Assembly (NCBI GenBank): GCA_910578395.1
Contig: CAJTPZ010000001.1
Coordinates: forward strand, 124,001-188,000
DNA: 64,000 bases
Source: an uncultured Muribaculaceae bacterium
GTDB taxonomy: Bacteria > Bacteroidota > Bacteroidia > Bacteroidales > Muribaculaceae
Direction of reading: 5' to 3'
The notes below the pieces were generated by a model, which was not told where the DNA came from, ran no database searches, and saw only the letters and a list, made by a program, of their open reading frames with translations. How positions within the stretch are numbered: the stretch's first letter is position 1; the number at the start of each line of letters is the position of its first letter. Shown here one piece after another: positions 17,360 to 25,959 of this stretch. A program made the translations under genes and the position numbers.

Positions 17360-17950
17360 TCAAACCACGCTATCGGTTTCTTCAAGCAGACCAAGTACAC
17401 GGACGAGCACCGGAGTAACACCGTCGTTTATTATTTCCCTCACATTTCGGTGCGGTTCAAAGCCGGAAATATTCTGCGAAACGATACGCCTCTCAACACT
17501 TGTCTGGTCGGCACCATCACGCGATATGACGCGCATTATCCTTACATCCTTGGGTGCTGTCACCTCCCAGACACAATCGACCATCCTGTCAAGTCCGCTC
17601 TGATAGAGTATGGCAGTCTCAACGAAAAGCAGCTTTTCAAAGCATTCTCTCTCTCGTACCCAATTTGCCAGATCTGAACGCACTGCTCCATGAGTAATGG
17701 AATTAAGGATTCTGAGTTTCTCTCCGTCTGAAAACACTATTCCGGCAAGAGCACTGCGATCAAGCCTCCAGTCGTCACTGACAACCGAGGCTGAAATATT
17801 ATCTGATATCTGGCGAAGTATATCACGGGAACTGTCAATTATCGACCGTGCCCGCTTATCGCAATCATATACACTATAGCCCATAGCCGCAAGTATACGG
17901 CTGACCACAGACTTCCCCGCTCCTATCCCTCCTGTAATCGCAATGAGCAT
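17360..17950 (-). CDS. coaE: Dephospho-CoA kinase
   Basis: This 196-residue P-loop kinase carries out the last step of coenzyme A synthesis, phosphorylating the 3'-OH of dephospho-CoA. The Walker A motif ITGGIGAGKS is at residues 5-14, the substrate-binding CDKRAR around 30-35, and the CoA-domain segment VETAILYQSGLDRMVD around 111-126 with a conserved QxxR-like stretch later (RRIVSQN). The length is normal (about 200). It is the last gene of the hpt-to-coaE operon, starting 23 bp after ybbR. No clear terminator follows before the SGNH gene. Confidence 0.93.
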   Translation of the reverse strand: MLIAITGGIGAGKSVVSRILAAMGYSVYDCDKRARSIIDSSRDILRQISDNISASVVSDDWRLDRSALAGIVFSDGEKLRILNSITHGAVRSDLANWVRERECFEKLLFVETAILYQSGLDRMVDCVWEVTAPKDVRIMRVISRDGADQTSVERRIVSQNISGFEPHRNVREIINDGVTPVLVRVLGLLEETDSVV

Positions 17951-17973
17951 TCTAAACTACAGACTTCCCCTTT

Positions 17974-18939
17974 TTACTTATGTTCAAGCAGATATTCAAC
18001 ACTGTCGGTAAGCAGGACTGCTCCAGTATAGTCATCGGGAACAGCCGACAAAGACAATGCCAGTTTATTGGCCGATTTGCGATAATCGGCATAAGCCTTC
18101 ACCACATGATTATCGTTGTTGTAGACACTCATGGGCACAAGATAAGATATCTCCACTGTCGAAGGGAATGTGATGACCCTATGCCCCGCTGGCACCTTGC
18201 GCACTTCAATCGGAATCTCCCGCTTTTTGGCAATAAGAGCCTCCACAGGCACAGTCACTTTCACTGTAGGAGGTATGACGCGCATACCGTCGGGAGCTAC
18301 CAGACGCACTTCCACTTCAGTCGTATCGGTAAGGGCGCTAAGCGTAACAGGCTCAGTCTCGATATGTGTGATGCTTCTCGGTATCGCACGCTGAGAATAA
18401 ACTCTAACAGTATCGGTAGCCGGAACAAGCGGCCCGCTCACAATATACTGCGGAGCCGTTGTCACATCTGATACAACTTTTATGTGCTTCACCACTCCCT
18501 GATGTTTGGTATAAGGAAGTGACAAGGAATCGGGTTTTACCCCGGAAACCGAAGCACCCTGACCAAAAAAGCTCCTTACGGCACCAACAAACTGCGTCTC
18601 CCCCATCGAAAGCTTACGCCCGTTGTTGACAAAATCCTTATACTGTATTTTCAGTACCGGCAACTCGCCAAAAGAATATCGGAGAAGCGATGTTCCCTTG
18701 TCACGCACACTCACGCTCACCGTCGACGGCGGAAGCGAGATGAGCACAATGTCGGCCGGAACACCTACAAGCTCCAGCGGCACTTCAAATTCCTGCTGCA
18801 TCTCGTCGTTGAGCGCAACCACATTCCAAAAAATCGCAGCAACGACAAGAAAAACCAGAAAGGTACAAACGTTGCGCCCCCGCGTTGAAGACGCGAGGAC
18901 ACGCAATCGCTGCCCTGTCTCACGCAATCGTTTTTTCAT
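17974..18939 (-). CDS. YbbR-domain (CdaR-like) membrane-anchored protein
   Basis: The 321-residue protein has a basic N-terminus and one membrane helix (about 25-45, VCTFLVFLVVAAIFWNVVAL). Extracytoplasmic repeats of the YbbR fold follow, with the characteristic beginnings FEVPLELVGVPADIVLISLP and PTVKVTVPVEALIAKKREIPIEV. In Firmicutes YbbR/CdaR proteins regulate the diadenylate cyclase CdaA. In Bacteroidetes the gene commonly lies, as here, between yajC and coaE, and its role is not settled. No cdaA is seen in the window. It starts 31 bp after the yajC stop, in the same operon. Confidence 0.85.
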   Translation of the reverse strand: MKKRLRETGQRLRVLASSTRGRNVCTFLVFLVVAAIFWNVVALNDEMQQEFEVPLELVGVPADIVLISLPPSTVSVSVRDKGTSLLRYSFGELPVLKIQYKDFVNNGRKLSMGETQFVGAVRSFFGQGASVSGVKPDSLSLPYTKHQGVVKHIKVVSDVTTAPQYIVSGPLVPATDTVRVYSQRAIPRSITHIETEPVTLSALTDTTEVEVRLVAPDGMRVIPPTVKVTVPVEALIAKKREIPIEVRKVPAGHRVITFPSTVEISYLVPMSVYNNDNHVVKAYADYRKSANKLALSLSAVPDDYTGAVLLTDSVEYLLEHK

Positions 18940-18970
18940 GCGGACTCAGAGCTTTAATTTATACAAATTA

Positions 18971-19303
18971 TTACTTTTTTTCGGATGTCTGCTGAACTTC
19001 CTCCTGGCTTGTGCCGGCAGGATAAACAGAACCCTTGTCCACGCGGATCTCCACACCATCGGCGATCTTCACACGGAAATGATCATCCTTTATGCCTGAG
19101 ATTTTTCCATGTATTCCTCCGGCAGTGACAACGCGGTCGCCTACAGTAAGGTTCTCACGGAATTTCTTTATTTCTTTCTGTCGCTTCTGCTGAGGACGCA
19201 CCATCATGAAATAAAAAATAGCGAATATGGCTACGATCATTATGATACCCTGAAAACCTCCTCCCATAGGAGAGGCATCCTGAAGCAAGATTGTGTTGAG
19301 CAT
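18971..19303 (-). CDS. yajC: Preprotein translocase subunit YajC
   Basis: The 110-residue protein has one membrane helix near the N-terminus (about 17-37, FQGIIMIVAIFAIFYFMMV). The YajC signature follows, RPQQKRQKEIKKFRENLTVGDRVVTAGGIHGKI, and then a short soluble domain ending in a polar tail. YajC associates with SecDF and assists protein export through SecYEG. Its length and domain order are normal. It lies 61 bp downstream of nusB in the same operon; secDF is not in the window. Confidence 0.95.
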   Translation of the reverse strand: MLNTILLQDASPMGGGFQGIIMIVAIFAIFYFMMVRPQQKRQKEIKKFRENLTVGDRVVTAGGIHGKISGIKDDHFRVKIADGVEIRVDKGSVYPAGTSQEEVQQTSEKK

Positions 19304-19364
19304 TGTATTGTATTTTACTTGTTATTATCTTGTTTAATTTTAATATGTAAACTCCACCGGGAGC

Positions 19365-20807
19365 CTACTTGTTTATCACACCCTCTGATTTTAGCTGCTG
19401 GGCTGCCGAATAAAGAAGTCCGTTGACAAACTGTCCGCTACGAGGCATAGAGTAGTCTGCTGCAATTTCAGTGTATTCGTTCATAGTCACCGGAAGCGGT
19501 ATCTGCGGGAATCTGACGAGTTCGGCGATTGCCGTAAGCATCACCACGACATCCATAAACGCAATACGCTCGGGATCCCAGTCAGCCTTGACATATTTGT
19601 CTATAAGAGCTTTATATTCCACACGATGATCAACTGCCGCAGCAAAAAGCTCCGGACCAAAACGACGGTCCTCGTCATCCTTGTACATTGGCAGCAACGT
19701 CACAATCCGGTTGCCTTTCTCATCGGTGCGGTCATCGCGTCCGGCCTGCTTGACAGTCTTGAGCACAAAAGTACCCATTACCTGCATATCATCGTTCCAA
19801 TAGACACTTTTACCCTCAAGCATCTCGGCAAGCTCATCGCTCGGCAACACTATGTCCCTGAGCAGTCGACGCCATAGATCGCAGTCCTCCTCATAGGTCG
19901 ACTCGCTCTCATTAGCCATATAATCAATATAGGCAGGAGAAGCCATAACCCTGTCAAGAAGATCCTTCATCCCATAGAACTCACTGCCCCACCCCACACC
20001 ATTGTCACTGCAGAACTTCTCCAGTTCAGGTGTAGTCCTTAAAGCTGCGACAAATTTATTTTCAATAAAACGCGTATTGGGGTTAAGATCATCGTGCGAC
20101 GGAAGGTATTTGTTTTTCGCGGCAAGAAGCTGCTCCTCGCGCAAACGGGTAAGCTCTACCGGCAGCATAAGCAATGCATGGTAAAGCTCAAATGACTTCA
20201 TCAATGCGGATTCAAGCTGGTTTGTAGCATCAATAAGCATTGAACTTACCTGATTGAAATCTTCGAGCGTCTCACCAACCATAGCAAGCCCTTTCTCAAA
20301 TCCGGCGAGAGTGTGCCGCTCGTCATTCCTGAACACATCCACCAATTCCGGCGAACGCGCAATCACGGTTGTAAGCAACACCTGCCACATCGTTGTCTCC
20401 TCTTTCAAGGAGGGCTTGCGCTTACGCGAAAAATCACAGAACACAGTCGAGTTGAGAATGCGTCTGTAGACCGGAGCAAGCGCACCACGCAGCCTGCCCA
20501 TTCTAACGCCCTCACGGGCCAACAACTCACGCACCGCGCTATCCTCTGCCAATGCTTTAGGCACGCGCAATGAATACAGGTCATTGGAATCCTGCCGCGG
20601 AACCCCGGTCAATGCCACACGTCCGTCGACACTGCGTCCCGACAGCTCAATAATAAACATGAGTAGATCGGTATAGACAGCATAGCTCCATACTGCATCA
20701 CGAGTGCGTCGCGCAGGCTCTGGCAACAACCGGAAATCTACTCTGGCAATGAGATAGCTGTAAAGTAGCTGAACGACCTTCAGCCTTATGAGTGTACGAT
20801 TTATCAT
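19365..20807 (-). CDS. nusB: Transcription antitermination factor NusB, long form
   Basis: The protein is 480 residues, far longer than the about 140 of enterobacterial NusB. The NusB fold is at the C-terminus (about 330-475), recognised by DKYVKADWDPERIAFMDVVV, FPQIPLPVTMNEYTEIA and SGQFVNGLLYSAAQQL. The N-terminus (MINRTLIRLKVVQLLYSYL) also resembles the first helix of NusB, so the domain may be interrupted by, or duplicated around, a long helical insert (about 25-320). NusB with NusE (S10) binds boxA RNA and supports rRNA antitermination. Bacteroidetes NusB proteins are generally extended, but this one seems long even for them; that comparison is from memory. The start ATG overlaps the adk stop by 4 bases (ATGA), implying translational coupling. 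Confidence 0.87.
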   Translation of the reverse strand: MINRTLIRLKVVQLLYSYLIARVDFRLLPEPARRTRDAVWSYAVYTDLLMFIIELSGRSVDGRVALTGVPRQDSNDLYSLRVPKALAEDSAVRELLAREGVRMGRLRGALAPVYRRILNSTVFCDFSRKRKPSLKEETTMWQVLLTTVIARSPELVDVFRNDERHTLAGFEKGLAMVGETLEDFNQVSSMLIDATNQLESALMKSFELYHALLMLPVELTRLREEQLLAAKNKYLPSHDDLNPNTRFIENKFVAALRTTPELEKFCSDNGVGWGSEFYGMKDLLDRVMASPAYIDYMANESESTYEEDCDLWRRLLRDIVLPSDELAEMLEGKSVYWNDDMQVMGTFVLKTVKQAGRDDRTDEKGNRIVTLLPMYKDDEDRRFGPELFAAAVDHRVEYKALIDKYVKADWDPERIAFMDVVVMLTAIAELVRFPQIPLPVTMNEYTEIAADYSMPRSGQFVNGLLYSAAQQLKSEGVINK

Positions 20808-21391
20808 TTCTTTGCGTCGCTCAACGGGTCGAGGTGCGAACAGATTTCTCCAAACACCTCATCAATGCCGCCCATACCCTTAATACTGCGATAATGTCCG
20901 GTCTTGGTGTAATATTCCTTCAGAGGCTGTGTCGAAGAATGGTAAACATCAAGGCGTTTCTTAATTGTTTCAGGATTGTCATCGGAACGGCCCGACATGG
21001 CACCACGCTTCACCAGACGGTCAGTCAGTTCTTCATCATCGACTTCGAGGCCGACAACTGCATCAATGGCGGTTCCACGCTTTTCAAGAAGTTTTCCAAG
21101 AGCCTCAGCCTGTGGAATTGTACGTGGAAATCCATCGAAAATCACACCATTCTGCGACTCCGGATTAGCATCAAGATAAGCATCCAGAATATCAATCATC
21201 AGTTGATCGGGAATCAACTGACCCTTACTGATGTAACTGTCGGCTGTCTTGCCGAGTTCCGTGCCATCTTTTATGTGTTTGCGGAGCACGTCACCGGTCG
21301 AGATATGAAACAGACCGTAACGGTCAGTAATTTTTTCGCTCTGTGTACCCTTTCCACTTCCCGGAGGGCCAAATATTACGATGTTAAGCAT
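20804..21391 (-). CDS. adk: Adenylate kinase
   Basis: The 195-residue enzyme catalyses 2 ADP to ATP + AMP in the cytoplasm. The P-loop FGPPGSGKGTQ is at about residues 6-16. The AMP-binding motif ISTGDVLRKHI is around 30-40, GFPRTIPQAEAL around 86-97, and RLVKRGAMSGRSDDN around 125-139. The last segment corresponds to the short LID without zinc-binding cysteines. The length fits the short-LID adenylate kinases of Bacteroidetes. It sits 39 bp after hpt and overlaps nusB by 4 bases. Confidence 0.96.
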   Translation of the reverse strand: MLNIVIFGPPGSGKGTQSEKITDRYGLFHISTGDVLRKHIKDGTELGKTADSYISKGQLIPDQLMIDILDAYLDANPESQNGVIFDGFPRTIPQAEALGKLLEKRGTAIDAVVGLEVDDEELTDRLVKRGAMSGRSDDNPETIKKRLDVYHSSTQPLKEYYTKTGHYRSIKGMGGIDEVFGEICSHLDPLSDAKK

Positions 21392-21430
21392 ACCGTGGTT
21401 ATACTTTGATTATTTTCTTATCCTTTTTCT

Positions 21431-21982
21431 CTACTTCTCTACATCCGAGTCCTTAAGGATGTAGATGTCACGAAGATTGCGCGCAAGCCCGTCCAGGTCA
21501 AGACCATATCCGATGATAAATCTCTTCGGTATTTCAAAACCCACATAGTCAGGATTGACCGGCTTCTGCAGAGAATCCGGCTTAAAAAGCAACGTCGCCA
21601 CTTTCACATCATCAGCACCTTTTTGCTTCAGATCGTCAAGAAGCTTATAGATTGTATTGCCGGTATCGACTATATCTTCAATCACAATTACTTTACGTCC
21701 GCGCAAATCTTCAGAAAGACCGATTATCTCCTTAACATTCCCACTGCTTTCCGTTCCCTCATAGCTTTTCAGACGTATGAACGAAATTTCCGCATCAATA
21801 TTCACAGCCCTGAATAGGTCTGACGCGAATGGAAAGGCACCGTTCAGGACACACAAAAACAACGGAATAGAGCCGCAACAATCACGCTCTACCTCTCGCG
21901 CCAGTTCTCCGACGCGTTTCTCAATTTGCTCTTTTGTTATATACGGCTCAAACGTCAGGCCGTCATAAGACACTTCTCTCAT
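21431..21982 (-). CDS. hpt: Hypoxanthine phosphoribosyltransferase
   Basis: The 183-residue purine-salvage enzyme makes IMP (and usually GMP) from the free base and PRPP. The PRPP-binding motif VIVIEDIVDTGNT is at about residues 104-116. An N-terminal LNGAFPFASDL segment and the C-terminal base-binding VGFEIPKRFIIGYGLDLDG complete the type I phosphoribosyltransferase fold. It is the first gene of the operon hpt-adk-nusB-yajC-ybbR-coaE, with a well-formed promoter 25 bp upstream (22007-22038). Confidence 0.95.
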   Translation of the reverse strand: MREVSYDGLTFEPYITKEQIEKRVGELAREVERDCCGSIPLFLCVLNGAFPFASDLFRAVNIDAEISFIRLKSYEGTESSGNVKEIIGLSEDLRGRKVIVIEDIVDTGNTIYKLLDDLKQKGADDVKVATLLFKPDSLQKPVNPDYVGFEIPKRFIIGYGLDLDGLARNLRDIYILKDSDVEK

Positions 21983-22006
21983 TTACAAAAAACGATGATA
22001 GTTGCG

Positions 22007-22038
22007 CAAATTTAATAAAATTTTTCCGATCGCCCCAA
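22007..22038 (-). promoter_or_regulatory. Promoter of the hpt-adk-nusB-yajC-ybbR-coaE operon
   Basis: On the minus strand there is a -7 element TAAATTTG (22014-22007) and a TTG at 22038-22036, separated by 21 nt. This fits the Bacteroides -33/-7 promoter. The hpt ATG at 21982 is 25 bp beyond the -7 element. Confidence 0.65.
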
Positions 22039-22083
22039 TATCACAATCCAAATATGTCTTTTTCACTTTATACACAGGATAAA

Positions 22084-22119
22084 TAAGAGAGGTCGAGCAG
22101 TTTTGCTCGACCTCTCTTA
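22084..22119 (-). terminator. Intrinsic terminator after nifJ
   Basis: A perfect 16-bp stem (22084-22099 with 22104-22119) with a 4-nt loop lies 22 bp past the nifJ stop. On the minus strand it is followed by TTTAT. Confidence 0.85.
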
Positions 22120-22141
22120 AAAATATAACAGTGAATTATCT

Positions 22142-25100
22142 TTATTTCACGATAGGCTCGGGCTCTACACCCCACTGCTGCTGCGAAAGGCGCAAGTAGT
22201 TGTTATAACGCCACTGTGCGTTGGCCTTAGCTGCGGCAAACAGTTCGGCAGCTTCATTGGGATACTGCTTCACAACCGACATGTAGCGCACCTCTCCCTT
22301 AAGGAAGTCCTCAAACTTATCCCAGTCGGGAGTCTTGCTGTCGAGAGTAAACGGATTTTTACCTTCCATCTCAAGAGCGGGGTTGTAACGCCACAGGTGC
22401 CAGTAGCCACACTCTACAGCCTTGGCCTCCTCCATTTGCGAGTGCCCCATGCCGGAGCGGATACCGTGGTTGATACAAGGCGAGTAAGCTATGATAAGCG
22501 ACGGACCGTCGTAAGCCTCAGCCTCACGGATAGCCTTGAGGGTCTGCGCATTATCGGCGCCCATTGCGATCTGAGCCACATAAACATAGCCATAGGTCGA
22601 AGCGATAAGGCCGAGATCCTTCTTGCGGATGCGCTTGCCCGATGCAGCGAATTTGGCGATAGCGCCGAGAGGAGTAGCCTTAGATGCCTGACCGCCGGTA
22701 TTGGAGTAAACCTCGGTGTCGACAACAAGCACATTCACATTCTTGCCAGATGCGAGCACGTGATCGAGGCCACCGAAACCTATGTCGTAAGCGGCACCGT
22801 CACCGGCAATGATCCACTGGGAACGCTTGGTGATGTACTGCTTCATTGCCACGATACCCTTGCAGATGTCGCAGCCGCAAGCCTCGCAGAGAGGAACAAT
22901 CTCCTCTGCCACACGGCGTGTCTCGGCAGCATCATTCTTGTTGTCAAGCCAAGCCTGTGCAAGAGTCTTGATCTCGTCCGAGCACTTGTCACACTCGGTC
23001 GCACTCTTCATCAGAGCCTCGACACGAGCCTTCATTTTCTCATCGGCAATACTCATGCCAAGACCAAACTCAGCGAAGTCCTCAAAGAGCGAGTTACCCC
23101 ATGCTGGACCGTAACCCTTAGAGTTGACAGTATAGGGAGTCGAGGGAACAGAACCTGAATAAATCGACGAGCAACCGGTTGCATTTGCCACCATCTCATG
23201 GTCGCCGAAGAGCTGGGAAATGAGTTTCACATAAGGAGTCTCACCGCAGCCCGAACAAGCACCCGAGAATTCAAAGTAAGGCATAGCAAACTGGCTATTC
23301 TTCGGATTAGCTTTCACATCAACGAGATTCTGCTTGGATTCGACATGTTTCACACAGTAATCCCATGCGGCCTGCTTCTCGAGCTGAGTCTCGATCGGCT
23401 CCATCTTAAGAGCCTTCACACCCTTCTTGCCGGGACATACGTCAACACAGTTGCCGCAGCCGAGACAGTCAAGCACATCGACAGTCTGCACGAAACGCAT
23501 TCCGGCAAACGTCTTGCCGATTGCGGGGAGCGAAGTCTCCTCAGTGTAAGGCGAGTTCTTGAGCTCCTCGGCATCGAGGACGAACGGACGGATAGCAGCG
23601 TGAGGACAGACATATGCACACTTGTTGCACTGTATGCAGTTCTCAAAATTCCACTCTGGCACAAATGCAGCCACTCCGCGCTTTTCGTAGGCCGAAGTGC
23701 CCTGGAGCCAGTAGCCGTCGCTCATTCCGGCAAACTGCTTAACTGTGAGCAGGTCTCCGTCCTGTGCGTTGATCGGACGTACGATCTCGTTGATGAATGC
23801 AGGATCGTCATTTGCCACGGGAGCCTCGTCGGGAAGCTCAGCCCATGCCGGATCGACAGTGAGTTCCTTGTACTCGCCGCCACGATCGACAGCTGCATAG
23901 TTCTTGTCGACAACGTCCTGACCCTTCTTGCCGTAGCTCTTAACGATAAATTTCTTCATCTGCTCTACAGCGAGATCTACAGGAATAACCTCGGTAATAC
24001 GGAAGAACGCGCTCTGCAGGATGGTGTTAGTGCGGTTGCCGAGACCGATCTCCTGAGCGATCTGGGTAGCGTTGATATAGTAGACTTTGATGTCGTTCTT
24101 GGCAAGATACTTCTTCACGCGCACAGGCAGGTTCTTGGCAAGTTCCTCACCCTCCCAGATGGTGTTGAGGAGGAATGTGCCGCCCTTGCGCAGACCGCGG
24201 GTCACATCATAGAGATGCAGGTAAGCCTGCACGTGACATGCCACGAAGTTGGGAGTATTTACAAGATAGGTCGAACGGATAGGAGCGTCACCGAAACGCA
24301 GGTGCGAGCAAGTGAAGCCGCCCGACTTCTTCGAGTCGTAGGCGAAGTAAGCCTGACAGTATTTGTTGGTGTTCTCACCGATGATCTTCACCGAGTTCTT
24401 GTTGGCACCGACTGTACCGTCGGCACCCAGGCCGTAGAATTTAGCCTCATAGGTCGACTTGTCGCCGAGAGCCTTTTCAGGAAGAAGGGGAAGCGAGGTG
24501 AAATTGAGATCATCCACGATACCCACAGTGAAGTGATCCTTGGGCTGCGGGAGTGCGAGGTTGTCAAATACCGAGATGATCATGGTAGGAGTGGTATCCT
24601 TCGAGGCAAGACCGAAGCGGCCGCCCACGATCATGGGAGCGTCGGGATTGCCGTAGAAACACTCCTTCACATCAAGCAGCAGAGGCTCGCCGTTGGCGCC
24701 TGGCTCCTTGGTGCGGTCGAGCACGGCGATGCGCTTTGCGGTAGCAGGCACAGCAGCCATGAAATGCTTTACCGAGAACGGACGGAACAGGTGTACTGCC
24801 ACGAGGCCTACCTTCTCGCCTTTCTCTACGAGATAGTCGATAGCCTCTTCGGCAGCCTGACATACCGAGCCCATGGCGATGATCACGCGATCGGCATCGG
24901 GAGCTCCGTAGTAATTGAACAGACCGTACTTGCGGCCGGTGATCTCCGAGATCTTGTTCATGTACTCCTCGACAACATCGGGCACTGAGGCATAAACAGG
25001 GTTGCAGGCCTCGCGGTGCTGGAAGAATACGTCGCTGTTCTCGGCCAGGCCACGGGATATAGGAGCGTCGGGGGTCAGCGCACGCTTGCGGAAACGGGCG

Positions 25101-25705
25101 ATAGCCTCATGATCCACGAGCGGAGCGAGCTGATCCTGCTCGATCATCTCAATCTTCTGGATCTCATGCGATGTGCGGAATCCGTCGAAGAAGTTGAGGA
25201 AAGGTATGCTTGACTTGATTGAAGCAAGGTGAGCCACAGCCGAAAGATCCATAACCTCCTGCACCGATCCCTCGGCAAGCATGGCGAAACCGGTCTGACG
25301 GCAGGCCATCACATCCTGATGGTCACCGAAGATACTCAAAGCGTGGCTGGCGATCGTGCGGGCCGATACGTGGAATACGCTCGGCAGCTGCTCGCCGGCG
25401 ATCTTGTACATGTTAGGGATCATAAGCAGAAGACCCTGCGATGCCGTGTAGGTTGTCGTAAGCGCACCGGCCATCAGAGAGCCATGCACTGCGCCTGCAG
25501 CGCCTCCTTCACTCTGCATTTCCTGCACGAGAACTGTCTCGCCGAAAATGTTTTTCCTGCCGGCTGCCGCCCATTCGTCGACATATTCTGCCATAGTCGA
25601 CGACGGGGTAATCGGGTAGATTGCCGCAACCTCCGAGAACATGTAGGAGATGTGAGCAGCTGCCTGATTGCCGTCGCAAGTCAGAAACTTCTTTTCTTTG
25701 CTCAT
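22142..25705 (-). CDS. nifJ: Pyruvate:ferredoxin (flavodoxin) oxidoreductase, single chain
   Basis: The 1187-residue enzyme oxidises pyruvate with CoA to acetyl-CoA and CO2, reducing ferredoxin. The N-terminal pyrimidine-binding domain starts CDGNQAAAHISYMFSEVAAI and contains YPITPSSTMAEYVD. The two-cluster ferredoxin domain is around 685-760 (CIQCNKCAYVCP and CLGCGNCVDVCPG). A proximal cluster is bound by Cys residues in SGACSGCGETPYV and later ACGCDICKG. The thiamine-pyrophosphate site is at GDGAAYDIGFGGLDHV, near residue 970. All expected cofactor sites are present and the length is standard. It is a single-gene unit with a -7 element at 25812-25819 and its own terminator. This central enzyme indicates a strict anaerobe; the 55-residue ferredoxin at 8282 is a plausible acceptor. 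Confidence 0.97.
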   Translation of the reverse strand: MSKEKKFLTCDGNQAAAHISYMFSEVAAIYPITPSSTMAEYVDEWAAAGRKNIFGETVLVQEMQSEGGAAGAVHGSLMAGALTTTYTASQGLLLMIPNMYKIAGEQLPSVFHVSARTIASHALSIFGDHQDVMACRQTGFAMLAEGSVQEVMDLSAVAHLASIKSSIPFLNFFDGFRTSHEIQKIEMIEQDQLAPLVDHEAIARFRKRALTPDAPISRGLAENSDVFFQHREACNPVYASVPDVVEEYMNKISEITGRKYGLFNYYGAPDADRVIIAMGSVCQAAEEAIDYLVEKGEKVGLVAVHLFRPFSVKHFMAAVPATAKRIAVLDRTKEPGANGEPLLLDVKECFYGNPDAPMIVGGRFGLASKDTTPTMIISVFDNLALPQPKDHFTVGIVDDLNFTSLPLLPEKALGDKSTYEAKFYGLGADGTVGANKNSVKIIGENTNKYCQAYFAYDSKKSGGFTCSHLRFGDAPIRSTYLVNTPNFVACHVQAYLHLYDVTRGLRKGGTFLLNTIWEGEELAKNLPVRVKKYLAKNDIKVYYINATQIAQEIGLGNRTNTILQSAFFRITEVIPVDLAVEQMKKFIVKSYGKKGQDVVDKNYAAVDRGGEYKELTVDPAWAELPDEAPVANDDPAFINEIVRPINAQDGDLLTVKQFAGMSDGYWLQGTSAYEKRGVAAFVPEWNFENCIQCNKCAYVCPHAAIRPFVLDAEELKNSPYTEETSLPAIGKTFAGMRFVQTVDVLDCLGCGNCVDVCPGKKGVKALKMEPIETQLEKQAAWDYCVKHVESKQNLVDVKANPKNSQFAMPYFEFSGACSGCGETPYVKLISQLFGDHEMVANATGCSSIYSGSVPSTPYTVNSKGYGPAWGNSLFEDFAEFGLGMSIADEKMKARVEALMKSATECDKCSDEIKTLAQAWLDNKNDAAETRRVAEEIVPLCEACGCDICKGIVAMKQYITKRSQWIIAGDGAAYDIGFGGLDHVLASGKNVNVLVVDTEVYSNTGGQASKATPLGAIAKFAASGKRIRKKDLGLIASTYGYVYVAQIAMGADNAQTLKAIREAEAYDGPSLIIAYSPCINHGIRSGMGHSQMEEAKAVECGYWHLWRYNPALEMEGKNPFTLDSKTPDWDKFEDFLKGEVRYMSVVKQYPNEAAELFAAAKANAQWRYNNYLRLSQQQWGVEPEPIVK

Positions 25706-25811
25706 AATTTAGGTTTAAGCTATTTGAGATTTTTCTTTTAACTCCCTGGGGTATTGATTGTGGTGAGACAACACAGCACATGTATGTCTGTAACTCACCC
25801 TATCATTTACG

Positions 25812-25819
25812 CAAAGATA
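25812..25819 (-). promoter_or_regulatory. Candidate -7 element of nifJ
   Basis: The minus-strand octamer TATCTTTG matches TAnnTTTG and lies about 107 bp upstream of the nifJ ATG. The same octamer occurs upstream of the glycogen synthase gene (42053-42060). No well-placed -33 element is seen. Confidence 0.5.
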
Positions 25820-25959
25820 TGAAAAGTTTGCATCTGTCACCCCCTGTTCAATTATTTTTATCTTCTTTTTTATCTTTATATCATTACAACAGACAACCAC
25901 ACGCCGCGCGCCATCGTTTCAGAGCACAAAAAAGCCACCATAAAACATCAGCAAGCCCG

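Noticed and set aside
23198..24988. A 596-codon open frame on the plus strand opposite nifJ, with several others (for example 439-792, 4651-5499, 37703-39088)
   Set aside because: They are exact antisense shadows of strongly recognised genes, have no family motif or start context, and arise from the biased codon use of the real gene.
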